Under the pieces are notes generated by a model, which had not been told where the DNA came from, ran no database searches, and worked only from the letters and a program-made list of their open reading frames with translations. Source: Evansella cellulosilytica DSM 2522 (GTDB taxonomy: Bacteria > Bacillota > Bacilli > Bacillales > Salisediminibacteriaceae). From it: a DNA stretch of 64,000 bases. The translations under genes were made by a program, and so were the position numbers. Below, piece by piece: positions 27,318-36,637 of this stretch. Every line of letters starts with the position of its first letter. The stretch's first letter is position 1. The stretch spans positions 4,030,001 to 4,094,000 of the forward strand of contig NC_014829.1 in the NCBI RefSeq assembly GCF_000177235.2, given 5' to 3'.

Positions 27318-28262
27318 ATGCAATATAGAAGATTAGGTAAAACTGGACTAAAAGTAAGTGAAATAAGCTTAGGAAGCTGGTTAACATACGGTAAATCTGT
27401 GGAGGACAATATTGCCGAGAAAACGATACATAAAGCGTACGAACTAGGCATTAACTTTTTTGATTCTGCAAACGTTTACGAACGCGGTGAAGGCGAGCGT
27501 GTCATGGCTCAAGCGTTAAAGGCTTATGATCGCACTTCCTACATCATTACAACTAAGGCGTTTTGGCCAATGGGTGAAGGGCCAAATGACCGAGGTCTAT
27601 CTAGAAAGCATGTGATTGAACAAGTAAATAACAGCTTAAAGCGTATGAATCTTGACTATGTTGATATTTTTTACTGCCACCGCTATGACCCTGAAACACC
27701 CGTAGAGGAGACGTTAAGAGCGATTGATGACTTAGTAAGCCAAGGAAAAATTCTTTACGCTGGTGTTAGTGAGTGGAGTGCCGCTCAAATTGAAGAAGCA
27801 GTTGGTGTTGCTGACAAATATTTGCTAGACCGCATCGTCGTTAACCAACCGCAATATAACATGTTCCAACGCTACATTGAAAACGAAGTTATTCCAGTAA
27901 GTGAAAAATACGGAATTGGACAAGTCGTATTCTCCCCACTTGCACAAGGGGTTTTAACAGGAAAATATAGCGGTGGAAAAGTGCCTAGCAATAGCCGTGC
28001 TGCTAACAATTCTATTAATACGTTCATTTCAGGCATGCTAAATGAAGACGTATTGAAGAAAGTTGATCAACTCGAAGGGGTTGCCAAAGAAATCGGAATT
28101 TCCTTACCTGAGCTTGCATTAGCATGGGTACTAAGACAACCAAACGTAGCGAGTGCTTTAATCGGGGCAAGCAAACCTGAGCAAGTAGAAATGAATGTGA
28201 AAGCAGCAGGAATTACACTTTCCTCTGACGTCCAAGAAAAAATCGAAGCTATTTTAAGCTAG
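27318..28262 (+). CDS. Aldo/keto reductase, KCAB-like
   Basis: A 314-residue NADPH-dependent oxidoreductase of the aldo-keto reductase superfamily. The catalytic tetrad is visible: Asp and Tyr in FFDSANVYERGE, Lys in ITTKAFW and His in FYCHRYDPETP. The order VDIFYCHRYDPETPVEE and ALIGASKPEQV match the voltage-gated potassium channel beta-subunit-like branch. RBS AGGAGG. It is followed after ten bases by a VOC gene, so the two are probably co-transcribed and act on related carbonyl compounds. Confidence 0.93.
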   Translation: MQYRRLGKTGLKVSEISLGSWLTYGKSVEDNIAEKTIHKAYELGINFFDSANVYERGEGERVMAQALKAYDRTSYIITTKAFWPMGEGPNDRGLSRKHVIEQVNNSLKRMNLDYVDIFYCHRYDPETPVEETLRAIDDLVSQGKILYAGVSEWSAAQIEEAVGVADKYLLDRIVVNQPQYNMFQRYIENEVIPVSEKYGIGQVVFSPLAQGVLTGKYSGGKVPSNSRAANNSINTFISGMLNEDVLKKVDQLEGVAKEIGISLPELALAWVLRQPNVASALIGASKPEQVEMNVKAAGITLSSDVQEKIEAILS

Positions 28263-28272
28263 GAGGGTATCC

Positions 28273-28680
28273 ATGATAAAAGGTATCGGCCATTTAGCAT
28301 TGACGGTTCAAAATATGGAAAAGTCATTACATTTTTATTGCGACCTCCTAGGTTTTCAACGGGCATTTGATATTCCTGATGACAAAGGGAACCCATGGAT
28401 TGAATATATAAAGGTCGCACCTGGACAGTTCATTGAATTATTTTACGGCGGGGAAGTTCCAAGTCCGTATGCTGATGAGAAAATTGGTTTTAACCACTTA
28501 TGTCTTGAAGTGAACGACATCCATGAAATCGCAGATCACCTCAAGTCTAAAGGCGTCACGCTAGACGTAGAGCCAAATAGAGGAAAAGATAACAACTATC
28601 AATGCTGGGTAAAAGATCCAGACGGAAACCGAATCGAGTTTATGCAGCTAGATCCAAGCTCACCACATATGAATTGCTAA
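28273..28680 (+). CDS. VOC family protein (glyoxalase-like)
   Basis: A 135-residue vicinal oxygen chelate protein with paired modules: GIGHLALTVQNMEKSLHFY and GFNHLCLEVNDIHEIADHL. Candidate metal ligands are His7, Glu in FIELFYGG, His in NHLCL and Glu in RIEFMQ. Its ribosome site, TAGGAGGG, overlaps the stop of the aldo-keto reductase gene, which suggests one mRNA and a shared role in carbonyl detoxification (inference). Distinct from the VOC gene at 1.2-1.6 kb. Confidence 0.9.
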   Translation: MIKGIGHLALTVQNMEKSLHFYCDLLGFQRAFDIPDDKGNPWIEYIKVAPGQFIELFYGGEVPSPYADEKIGFNHLCLEVNDIHEIADHLKSKGVTLDVEPNRGKDNNYQCWVKDPDGNRIEFMQLDPSSPHMNC

Positions 28681-28696
28681 ATTGTTTGCATTTCCG

Positions 28697-28727
28697 ACGT
28701 AGAGGCATGATGTCTCTACGTTTTTTT
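28697..28727 (+). terminator. Terminator of the reductase-VOC operon
   Basis: ACGTAGAG (28697-28704) pairs with CTCTACGT (28714-28721), followed by seven T residues. Confidence 0.9.
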
Positions 28728-29167
28728 GCTGCTTTGAAGTTTTGATGGAATGACTGTTTTTCCATTATGGTGGAGTGGATTTGTGATGTTAGGGGAAGTT
28801 TTTCATTTTGGGGTGGGGGTAGAATTATTTGAAGGACATTCTGTGATTTGATATGGATTTACTTCCTTCCAAGTTCTGCTCGCTTAATGATGTAAGATTT
28901 TCTTCTACTCAAAGAAAAGACAGCATATATTGTGAATACTCCTCTTTTAGTGATTATTCTTTTTCACTGAATATTAGAAATACTGACACTTTTTAAACAA
29001 GAAGTGATAAAAAAGCAGGAGAATGACCATGTAGCATGGAAATAGTACTGTACACGAAAATTTCATAACACGAGAAAGACGTTTTTCTGATCTCTATAAA
29101 TTGATGATGTTCAACACAGGCTATCTTTAGTCTGAGTGATATAAATCTATTTAAGGAGGGTAACCGG
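28728..29167. other. Gene-free region
   Basis: About 440 bases with no credible gene. Apart from the strong RBS AAGGAGGG of the next gene I see no clear promoter or repeat. Confidence 0.5.
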
Positions 29168-29776
29168 ATGTATAGCCTGAAGGAAAAAGAAATCATTTTC
29201 GTTTTTACAGGCCCAGATGGTTCTGGAAGAAAGACTGTTTCAAAGCTTGTTGGGGAAAGCACGTTACACATGAAAGGCGTCATTTCCTACACTACACGCG
29301 AACGTCGTCACTACGAGACAGAAGGAGAAGACTATCACTATATCTCAAAGGATGAGTTTGAGTCTGCAAGAAACAATGGGGAGTTTCTTGAAAGCGTGGA
29401 AGTGGACGGTAATTTGTATGGAATTAAAGAGCAAGACATTAAAAACACCTTTGAAGAAAAAGGCTGTATTTATCTCGTTTTAAATACAGAAGGTGCCGAA
29501 ATTCTTAAAAAGCTATATGGTGATAAAGTGATACGCTTTTTCGTTTATGCGGACAGAAATACTGTTATGGAAAGGCAAAAAGAAAGAGGTGACACGCCTG
29601 AGATTATCGAGCGTCACCTAGCACACTATGATCAAGATATGGCATATAAAGAGGAATGCGAACACATATTTGAAAACTACAAACTCGATCATATCGCCTT
29701 TGAAGTAACAAACACAATCGAGCATTACTTCAAATTAAAGCTAGAAGAAAAAGCTGCAAAAAAAGAGCTATTATAA
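29168..29776 (+). CDS. Guanylate kinase paralogue with altered P-loop
   Basis: A 202-residue guanylate kinase-like protein. It keeps the GMP-binding region (ISYTTRERRHYETEGEDYHY, FLESVEVDGNLYG), and the ERQKERGDTPEIIERHL lid. The P-loop is GPDGSGRKT at residues 15-23 instead of GPSGVGKGT/S: the invariant lysine position holds Arg and a Lys follows. I recall similar paralogues in other Bacillus. It may be a weak kinase or a nucleotide-binding regulator; the true Gmk is presumably encoded elsewhere. RBS AAGGAGGG. Monocistronic with a strong terminator. Confidence 0.85.
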   Translation: MYSLKEKEIIFVFTGPDGSGRKTVSKLVGESTLHMKGVISYTTRERRHYETEGEDYHYISKDEFESARNNGEFLESVEVDGNLYGIKEQDIKNTFEEKGCIYLVLNTEGAEILKKLYGDKVIRFFVYADRNTVMERQKERGDTPEIIERHLAHYDQDMAYKEECEHIFENYKLDHIAFEVTNTIEHYFKLKLEEKAAKKELL

Positions 29777-29836
29777 GCAATCATCCTCGAGGAAGCTGGG
29801 CTGATTTCAATTGATGAGCCTCGCGATTATGTTCTT

Positions 29837-29884
29837 AAAAGGGTGCCACAAAAGGTTGTTTTTTACCTTTTGTGGCACCCTTTT
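29837..29884 (+). terminator. Strong terminator after the guanylate kinase paralogue
   Basis: A 20-bp near-perfect stem: AAAAGGGTGCCACAAAAGGT (29837-29856) with ACCTTTTGTGGCACCCTTTT (29865-29884). The inner AAAAGGT/ACCTTTT resembles the X-type hairpins. Confidence 0.9.
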
Positions 29885-30170
29885 AGCATTTTACAATCGC
29901 CAGCGTAGTTATTTGAGACGCTACTACGTATAGATATTTAGGAAAATGCGTGTGAAGCCATTGCTGTGACTAATGTAACTTATGGAAAGGCTCATCTTAC
30001 CTTTAGAAAGTGGCGCGGCTACATCTTTCCTTCGCACATTTCCCACTACGATTTAGAACAGCTGAGTACGCGCTGGCAGATAAATTGCCTTATGCACATA
30101 AGCTTCAACGACCTGCTTAAAGTCACTTTTCCTTTGTTCGTAGCCAGAAGGCACTTTCCATTCACTTTAC
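29885..30170. other. Short gene-free region
   Basis: No supported gene. A plus-strand frame that starts at 29966 has no ribosome site and runs into the opposing hexosaminidase gene. Confidence 0.5.
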
Positions 30171-31325
30171 TCAACGACTTTTCATTTTCTCCCAAGATGC
30201 TACACCGACTTTATCTAGTTCGTTGATTGATTTAGGATTACTTGTCAAACTGTACTTATTTTTCACCTGTAATATTCTTTTTACGCTTTCATCAATCCGC
30301 TCTTCTTGTATTTCACCGTCATGCACCATACGCAGTAATTCATCCATTGCTTGTTGTTGCGCTTCAACGTCACTTGATATAAGAAATATATCGATTCCGG
30401 CTTGTATGCCTTTATATACTGCCTCTTCTACAGAAAAGTTTGCTGCTATCGCTTCCATGACGATGTCGTCTGTTATGACGACGCCGTCAAACCCCATCTT
30501 CTCTCTTAATACATCGTTAATCATCACTTTTGAAAGGGTTGCCGGTAGCTGTGTATCATCCACATTTGGAAACGTAATGTGGGCGGTCATCACAGCGTCA
30601 GCACCATGCTGTATTGCTTGTTGAAACGGTCGGAGCTCAAAGTTTTTTAAGTGATCGAGCGTATGGTTAACTTGCGGTAATCCGTAATGAGAGTCTACCT
30701 CCGTATCACCATGCCCTGGGAAGTGCTTCACGACTGGAATTATTGATTGATCGGCCAAGCCTTCCATCGTAGATATGCCAAGCTCACTCACAATTTTAGG
30801 GTTATCTCCAAACGCTCTGTCACCAATCACCTCGTTATCAGGATTACTATAAATATCGAGCACCGGTGCAAAGTTCATGTTAAATCCTAAAGCAGATAAC
30901 TCCCTCCCGATAATAGAGCCTACTTCATAGGACAACTGTTTGTTTTCTAATTTTCCAATGACCTCATTTGGTGGAAACTTCGTAGCAGTCGCAGGCAAAC
31001 GGCTCACTCTTCCCCCCTCTTCATCTATCGATATGAACAGCGGAATACCGTCATTGTTCTCTTTCTTTATTCCGTTAGTTAATGAAAATAATTGCTCTAG
31101 ATTACTAATATTTCGAGAAAATAAAATTACGCCTCCTACATGATTTTCCTTCAACATTTTCTCTAGATGACCATCTACTTCTGTACCATGAAAGCCGATG
31201 ATAAACATTTGTCCGATTTTTTCTTCTAATGTCATTTCGTCTATCTCACGATTTAGGTCCGTTCCTTCTCTCGAGGAGAAGCCAATGATAGTAAAAAATA
31301 TGACAAGTAACATGAAATATTTCAT
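30171..31325 (-). CDS. nagZ: Beta-N-acetylhexosaminidase, glycoside hydrolase family 3
   Basis: Releases terminal N-acetylglucosamine from muropeptides or chitin-derived sugars. The 384-residue protein has a hydrophobic N-terminus (signal peptide, about 1-18, without a lipobox Cys), MTLEEKIGQMFIIGFHG, GGVILFSRN, SIDEEGGRVSRL, the catalytic Asp-His loop KHFPGHGDTEVDSHYGLP and the nucleophile Asp in VVITDDIVMEAI. Signal-bearing NagZ is typical of Bacillus, where it acts outside the membrane. No murein-recycling neighbour is present. Confidence 0.93.
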   Translation of the reverse strand: MKYFMLLVIFFTIIGFSSREGTDLNREIDEMTLEEKIGQMFIIGFHGTEVDGHLEKMLKENHVGGVILFSRNISNLEQLFSLTNGIKKENNDGIPLFISIDEEGGRVSRLPATATKFPPNEVIGKLENKQLSYEVGSIIGRELSALGFNMNFAPVLDIYSNPDNEVIGDRAFGDNPKIVSELGISTMEGLADQSIIPVVKHFPGHGDTEVDSHYGLPQVNHTLDHLKNFELRPFQQAIQHGADAVMTAHITFPNVDDTQLPATLSKVMINDVLREKMGFDGVVITDDIVMEAIAANFSVEEAVYKGIQAGIDIFLISSDVEAQQQAMDELLRMVHDGEIQEERIDESVKRILQVKNKYSLTSNPKSINELDKVGVASWEKMKSR

Positions 31326-31527
31326 TTTTTACACACCTCAACTTTTAAGAACTGCTCGGTATTTTTTACCTAGTCTCGTTTGTCCACGTTTGCACGTTGT
31401 ATATATTTAAAACTCTTACTGTTCTTAAAACATAAATAGAATGACTTGTGATACTATTTATTTATAAGTAAGCGTTGCCATTTTTAATTACATTTAGTAG
31501 TTTGAATGAAAATAAGGAGGGGATTGG

Positions 31528-33285
31528 ATGTCTGAGAAAGTGTATGTTTGTTCACTCGATGAATTAAAGGAGAGCACTGTTAAAGTAGTTAAAGGTGGAA
31601 AGCATGGTATTGCAGCACTATATGAAGATGGCCAAGTGTATGCCGTTGATAATCGTTGCCCACACTTAGGATTTCCGCTTCATATGGGGAGTACGTGTGA
31701 CGGAATATTAACTTGTCATTGGCATCACGCACGTTTTGACATTAAAAGTGGTGGTACGATGGATCCTTGGGCCGATGATGTTCCTACTTATCCAGTAGAA
31801 ATCAAGGGTGGAGATGTTTGGGTACTAACAGAGCCACACCAAAAGCAAACGATTAATAAACTGAAAGCCCGTTTAAAGGACGGCCTTGAACAAAACATAA
31901 GCCTCGTAATTGCCAAAGCAGTAGTAGGACTAATGGAAGCTGGTGAGCCGCCAGTAAATATTGCAAAAATCGGTGTAGAATTTGGAACGAAACATCGCTG
32001 GAACGGGTGGCGTTCGGGACTTACGATTTTGACAGCAATGACAAATGTATTACCATACCTCGATAAAAATGGAAAAATACTCGCTTTGTATCAAGGACTC
32101 GTTCACGTCTCTCGGGAAAGTGCTGGAATGGGAACTCGTTTTTTACTAGGTCCATTGTCAACAAAGACGGAGGAAAATCAGCCATCCTTACCCCAGCTAA
32201 CAAAGTGGTACCGAAATAACATTGAAGTTCGTGATGTACAAGGTGCCGAAAGAGTGTTACTCACTGCAATTGAGCTCGGTGCTTCTACAGAGGAATTATC
32301 AAGGATGATGATGACAGCGATAACAGACCACTTTTACATGAACATTGGACATACGCTAGATTTTCACAACAAAGCATTTGAAATGGTTGACCAGCTCGAT
32401 GCGACAAACACAGACTATATTCTCACCTCTCTACTACCAGAGCTGAGCAACGCTTCAAGAAGTGAAGAGTCGCATAGCTGGCAATCACCCATCGATTTAG
32501 TAACACCTCTAAAAAACGCTTTTGAACAAATCGCTACCTTTGACATAAACACTTCTGAGAAAAATCAAGTAGCCCTTGATGAACGAAGCATTGTCGATCA
32601 GTTACTTAGTGATAAACCTCTAGAAACTGTTGAATTGCTTACTTCCTTATTAAAGAAGGGTGCTACACCTACGCGCTTAGCGAAGCTAGTTACAGTTGCT
32701 GCAACCGAAAGAATTGCTCGCTTTCACGTTCAAAATGAATTTCGTGATTGGGACACTGTCCTTCACACGTTTACACACGCGCACGCTGTACACCAAATGC
32801 TAAGACGATCTTCAACAATTGAGCTAACACGCGCTATTTTCCACGGGGCAATGACGATATATCTTGACCGTTTTCTCAATATCCCTTCCGCAAGAAGGCC
32901 AAAGCCAACTGTGCTAGATGACCCACCTAAAGTTGATGCGTTTTTAGAGCTACTCAATCAACAACAGCAGACAGATGAAGCTGCTAAATGGGTCGTAAAC
33001 TATTTAGCTAGTGGCGGTGATCGAATGTCTCTATTTAATATTCTCGGACATTCACTTCTGCGCGAGGATGCGGAATTTCATACATTCCAAGTTTACGAGG
33101 CTGCCATTATGGAGCATGAGCTCTGGGATGAGGAGGATACGCCATTCGCAGATGATGCAAAAGACACATTCATTATTGCTGCAGCCCGCTACTTAGCTGC
33201 CCATGCACCTACTGCAAGAGAGGTTTCACATACAGCGAAAATCGCCATGCGTCTACACCGTGGGGAAAAATTGTTTGAGGATTAA
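31528..33285 (+). CDS. Rieske [2Fe-2S] protein with large C-terminal domain
   Basis: A 585-residue protein. Residues 1-105 form a Rieske domain with both cluster motifs: CPHLGF (Cys44, His46) and CHWHHARF (Cys63, His66). The remaining 470 residues are predicted mostly helical and contain HVSRESAGMGTRFLLGPL and many His residues (for example ITDHFYMNIGHTLDFHNKA); I do not recognise the domain. The fusion suggests a redox enzyme in which the Rieske cluster feeds electrons to a site in the helical part, but no catalytic iron-binding motif of ring-hydroxylating oxygenases is seen. RBS AAGGAGGGG. Monocistronic. Confidence 0.82.
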   Translation: MSEKVYVCSLDELKESTVKVVKGGKHGIAALYEDGQVYAVDNRCPHLGFPLHMGSTCDGILTCHWHHARFDIKSGGTMDPWADDVPTYPVEIKGGDVWVLTEPHQKQTINKLKARLKDGLEQNISLVIAKAVVGLMEAGEPPVNIAKIGVEFGTKHRWNGWRSGLTILTAMTNVLPYLDKNGKILALYQGLVHVSRESAGMGTRFLLGPLSTKTEENQPSLPQLTKWYRNNIEVRDVQGAERVLLTAIELGASTEELSRMMMTAITDHFYMNIGHTLDFHNKAFEMVDQLDATNTDYILTSLLPELSNASRSEESHSWQSPIDLVTPLKNAFEQIATFDINTSEKNQVALDERSIVDQLLSDKPLETVELLTSLLKKGATPTRLAKLVTVAATERIARFHVQNEFRDWDTVLHTFTHAHAVHQMLRRSSTIELTRAIFHGAMTIYLDRFLNIPSARRPKPTVLDDPPKVDAFLELLNQQQQTDEAAKWVVNYLASGGDRMSLFNILGHSLLREDAEFHTFQVYEAAIMEHELWDEEDTPFADDAKDTFIIAAARYLAAHAPTAREVSHTAKIAMRLHRGEKLFED

Positions 33286-33403
33286 GCTAATTACGTGGTG
33301 TTACTGTATGATGCTTGTTTTTTGGGAGTTGAGTTTTCGATTTGAAATGAGATTGGGATATGGATTGATTTTGTTTGATTTTGGGAGTTAGAGTCTTCAA
33401 GGT

Positions 33404-33437
33404 AGACTCAAAAGGTCGATTTTTTCCTTTTGAGTCT
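33404..33437 (+). terminator. X-type hairpin terminator after the Rieske gene
   Basis: AGACTCAAAAGG (33404-33415) pairs with CCTTTTGAGTCT (33426-33437) with a T-rich loop. Array B starts nine bases later. Confidence 0.8.
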
Positions 33438-33445
33438 GCCTCTAA

Positions 33446-34434
33446 GTGGCATTGCTCTCGTATGACACGCTTTATTTGCTTGTTTGCTTTTTTTCATGTG
33501 GCATTGCTCTCGTATGACACGCTTTATTTGCTTGTTTCTTTTTTTCACGTGGCATTGCTCTCGTATGGCACGCTTTATTTGCTTGTTTCTTTTTTTCACG
33601 TGGCATTGCTCTCGTATGACACGCTTTATTCGATTGTTTCCTATTTTTCATGTGTCATTGCTCTCGTATGACACGCTTTATTTGCTTGTTTCTTTTTTTC
33701 ACGTGGCATTGCTCTCGTATGACACGCTTTATTCGATTGTTTCCTATTTTTCATGTGGCATTGCTCTCGTATGGCACGCTTTATTTGCTTGTTTGCTTTT
33801 TTTCATGTGGCATTGCTCTCGTATGGCACGCGTTATTTGCTTGTTTGCTTTTTTTCATGTGTCATTGCTCTCGTATGACACACTTTATTCGCTTGTTTGC
33901 TTTTTTTCATGTGTCATTGCTCTCGTATGACACACTTTATTCGCTTGTTTGCTTTTTTTCATGTGGCATTGCTCTCGTATGACACGCTTTATTTGCTTGT
34001 TTGCTTTTTTTCATGTGTCATTGCTCTCGTATGACACGCTTTATTTGCTTGTGTGCTTTTTTTCATGTGTCATTGCTCTCGTATGACACGCTTTATTTGC
34101 TTGTGTGCTTTTTTTCACGTGTCATTGCTCTCGTATGACACACTTTATTCGCTTGTTTGCTTTTTTTCACGTGGCATTGCTCTCGTATGACACGCTTTAT
34201 TTGCTTGTGTGCTTTTTTTCACGTGTCATTGCTCTCGTATGACACGCGTTATTCGATTGTTTGCTTTTTTTCATGTGGCATTGCTCTCGTATGACACGCT
34301 TTATTTGCTTGTTTGCTTTTTTTCATGTGGCATTGCTCTCGTATGACACGCGTTATTCACTTGTTTGCTTTTTTTCATGTGGCATTGCTCTCGTATGACA
34401 CGCTTTATTTGCTTGTTTGCTTTTTTTCATGTGT
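33446..34434. repeat. Tandem array B: 19 units of 52 bp
   Basis: The unit is CATTGCTCTCGTATGACACG followed by CTTTATTTGCTTGTTTGC and TTTTTTTCATGTGG: 52 bp in all. Copies differ by few substitutions (GTG/GTC before CATTG, TTTGC/TTCGC/TTCGATT in the middle). Because 52 is not a multiple of three, open frames through the array repeat in all three phases and are not genes. It fills the gap between the convergent Rieske gene and the gene that ends at 34616. Confidence 0.97.
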
Positions 34435-34520
34435 CATCCTCTTGTCTAAACACGCCTATTAAAGTCACTACGATGGCTCCCATTATTGCTAAAAGAGGTT
34501 GACTTACTCTGTAAAAAGAG

Positions 34521-34565
34521 AAGCCACTGGAAAAGTATAGATCAACTTATCCAGTGGCTTTTTTG
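34521..34565. terminator. Bidirectional terminator
   Basis: AAGCCACTGG (34521-34530) pairs with CCAGTGGCTT (34551-34560), with T runs on both strands. Confidence 0.85.
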
Positions 34566-34615
34566 CTCTGTTTGATGCATGGAGCAAACCTCTTCGCTTG
34601 TATACGTAAACATGT

Positions 34616-35074
34616 TTATAGAACTAACCCTTTTTTCTTTGAGTCTGCGTCAATTCCCGCTCCTATCGCGAGCCCCATTGACAGACCGATTGGGATTCCG
34701 AGTGCGATATTATCGAAGATGGTCAGACCGAATACAACCCCCATGCTTATACCAATCGACATAAAAATACTCATATAGTAGCCTTCTGACACTATTTTGT
34801 GCTTCTTTTGTAGATGAGAAGTAACTTTATAAAGGAATTTTTTATGCTTTTTTAAACTATCTTCATTAAAGTCGCCAGCTTTTAATTGATGTATATGGTC
34901 TTCAAATCCATCGAAATGGTGTTGGCATTCTTCGCATTCTTCGGATAAAGAATCTAACTTTACGATTAACTTACTACTTTGTTTAAGTTGGAGCTTCTTT
35001 TTAACGTTTTCATCACCTATACTTTCTAGTTCTTCTAACATCTCTTTTAGCTTTTCCATCTTATTTTTTTCCAT
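34616..35074 (-). CDS. Small membrane protein with N-terminal helical domain
   Basis: A 152-residue protein of unknown function. Residues 1-95 are charged and helical with a CEECQHH motif; two Gly-rich membrane segments follow (about 103-122 and 125-142; MSIGISMGVVFG and GIPIGLSMGLAIGAG), then a short basic tail. ATG 35074 is preferred because GGGG lies seven bases upstream; an ATG at 35089 has no ribosome site. The Gly-x-x-x-Gly pattern suggests close helix packing. Confidence 0.75.
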   Translation of the reverse strand: MEKNKMEKLKEMLEELESIGDENVKKKLQLKQSSKLIVKLDSLSEECEECQHHFDGFEDHIHQLKAGDFNEDSLKKHKKFLYKVTSHLQKKHKIVSEGYYMSIFMSIGISMGVVFGLTIFDNIALGIPIGLSMGLAIGAGIDADSKKKGLVL

Positions 35075-35158
35075 TATATGTCGCCCCATTTCATTTTATA
35101 AGATGCTAGTAAAGTAGCTGCTGTTTTATTTACGTATTTTGTAAAGAAAGGGTTCCAT

Positions 35159-35290
35159 AAGAAAAACTACGAGCTTGGAGAAGCTTGTTTTTAGTCTTTC
35201 CTTAGATGCGGTGAAGAAATGATGCCACTTGTCTTTAAAGTAGTAGTGAGTACCCTTGTCGCTACTACGCGTGGCATCATTTCCAACGCC
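35159..35290. repeat. Palindromic element Y, copy 1
   Basis: Begins AAGAAAAACTA, with a short hairpin, then TTTTTAGTCTTTCCTTAG. The outer inverted repeat GCGGTGAAGAAATGATGCCA pairs with TGGCATCATTTCC and ACGCC; the inner inverted repeat AGTAGTAGTGAGTA pairs with CGCTACTACGCG. Related copies lie at 58.3 kb and twice at 62.5-63.1 kb. Confidence 0.8.
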
Positions 35291-35324
35291 AAAGCTTATC
35301 CCTTTCAGAAAAAAATCTTATTTA

Positions 35325-36173
35325 TTATTCTAATCCTGCTTTTTTAAATATGGTCGTGTATGCTTTTTGTGATTTTTCCAATAGGCCTTCGATTGGTTCA
35401 GTAGGTGCTGTGGCAGTTAAAACCTCCTGCGAAACAGCGCCTTTATAACCAGCGGCTTTTAATGCCCGTAAAAACCCACTTAAATCTATCACGCCTTCCC
35501 CTGGAAAAAGACGGTCATTATCGAGTAACTCGTGTACCGGAATATCTTTAGCATCGTTAATATGAACGTGAACGATTTGATCTGCACTCAATTTTGTAAG
35601 AGATTCGTTGCTTAAATTTGTTGTATAGCAATGGTATGCATCGATAAGAAGTCCAACATTTTTTTCCCCGATCGCTTCTATAAAATCAAGCGTTTGCTGT
35701 AAATCCCAAATAAACGGATTTTTCCATGCTGTTCTTAAGTGATGCGGGCCAACAAACTCAAGTCCAAGACGTATGCCGTAGTTATGTAATATTTGTGCAC
35801 ATGTCCGCAAGCGTCTCGTTGCTACAGCCATAAATTGTGCTGAATGATAATCAGTTGACGGTAAAATATACGTTGTACATGCTTTACATCCAACATCAAA
35901 AGCAGATTTTGCAGCTTCTACTAGCTTTGGCAAATCATTACGGAATTGTTCTTCGGACTCTCTCCATTCAACAGGTAAGTTCATCGCTACAATTTCAATA
36001 TGATGCTCCTGTAAAAAAAGCTTCGCTCCCGCAGTCCCCTCAGACTCTATGAAACACTTAATGGCTTCACTGTCTGTATCGATCGCTTGAAAACCGTAAC
36101 GCGAAGCTAGCTTAATAAATGAATTTATGTCTTTGAACTCGCCTAATCCTGCACTCGTCAATCCTTTTAACAT
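35325..36173 (-). CDS. Sugar phosphate isomerase/epimerase family TIM-barrel protein
   Basis: A 282-residue xylose isomerase-like (AP endonuclease 2 superfamily) protein. Metal ligands are visible as Glu in LGLEFVGP, Asp and His in LIDAYHCY, His in VHVHINDA and Glu in VSQEVL; such enzymes isomerise or epimerise sugars or inositols. RBS GGGGAGG. It stands alone, so the substrate cannot be inferred from neighbours. Confidence 0.87.
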   Translation of the reverse strand: MLKGLTSAGLGEFKDINSFIKLASRYGFQAIDTDSEAIKCFIESEGTAGAKLFLQEHHIEIVAMNLPVEWRESEEQFRNDLPKLVEAAKSAFDVGCKACTTYILPSTDYHSAQFMAVATRRLRTCAQILHNYGIRLGLEFVGPHHLRTAWKNPFIWDLQQTLDFIEAIGEKNVGLLIDAYHCYTTNLSNESLTKLSADQIVHVHINDAKDIPVHELLDNDRLFPGEGVIDLSGFLRALKAAGYKGAVSQEVLTATAPTEPIEGLLEKSQKAYTTIFKKAGLE

Positions 36174-36220
36174 ATCCGTAGCCTCCCCGTACTATTATAG
36201 TTTCACTATACAGCAGAAGG

Positions 36221-36619
36221 TTAGCTCAAGAAAGCTCCATTTGCTCTATAGCCTTTGCTAACAAGATCGGCAGTTATTTTATCCTGTCTCAATTTCCATT
36301 GCTTAGTTTTACTACAACGAAATTTGCTCGTGCTTCTTTCCTCTAACCAGCCATTTTTCACGAGCGTTTTGATGTAGCAAAGTATCGTTTTAGGTGCAAG
36401 CTTCATCATCGGTGCAACAAGACCGATACCTGAAACAGTAAACCAGCCATCAAAGGGCACAATGATAGGCACCTCCATATCGTCTATGATCTCATAGTCA
36501 AAATGAACTTGTCCCTCCTGCTCAAAAGAGTACCGTAGAAGCTCGTTTAAAATTATGGCGAGCTTATAATCGCCTGTTAATACGACAAACTACTCTTTTA
36601 TAATAGACCTGCTTAGCAT
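36221..36619 (-). pseudogene. Winged-helix protein paralogue broken by one nonsense codon
   Basis: From ATG 36619, behind a good GGGGAGG site, the frame reads MLSRSIIKE, then TAG (36590-36592), then FVVLTGDYKLAIILNELL and on without further breaks to 36221. The intact neighbour at 36638-37042 has KEEFVAITGDYKLAIVLNQLL at the same place, so the TAG equals a GAG/GAA codon changed by one base. The remainder keeps similarity to the end (VKNGWLEERS against VKKGWVEERD). Translation could restart at the ATG at 36478, giving an 85-residue C-terminal piece. Confidence 0.85.
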
Positions 36620-36637
36620 TTTGATACCTCCCCTTCT

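Noticed and set aside
29966-30226. 86-codon plus-strand frame
   Set aside because: No ribosome site, overlaps the end of the opposing hexosaminidase gene and has no recognisable features.
33484-33982. Overlapping long plus-strand frames in array B
   Set aside because: The 52-bp unit has no stop in any plus phase, so frames of any length arise automatically; there is no ribosome site and the translation is the same peptide set in shifted phase.
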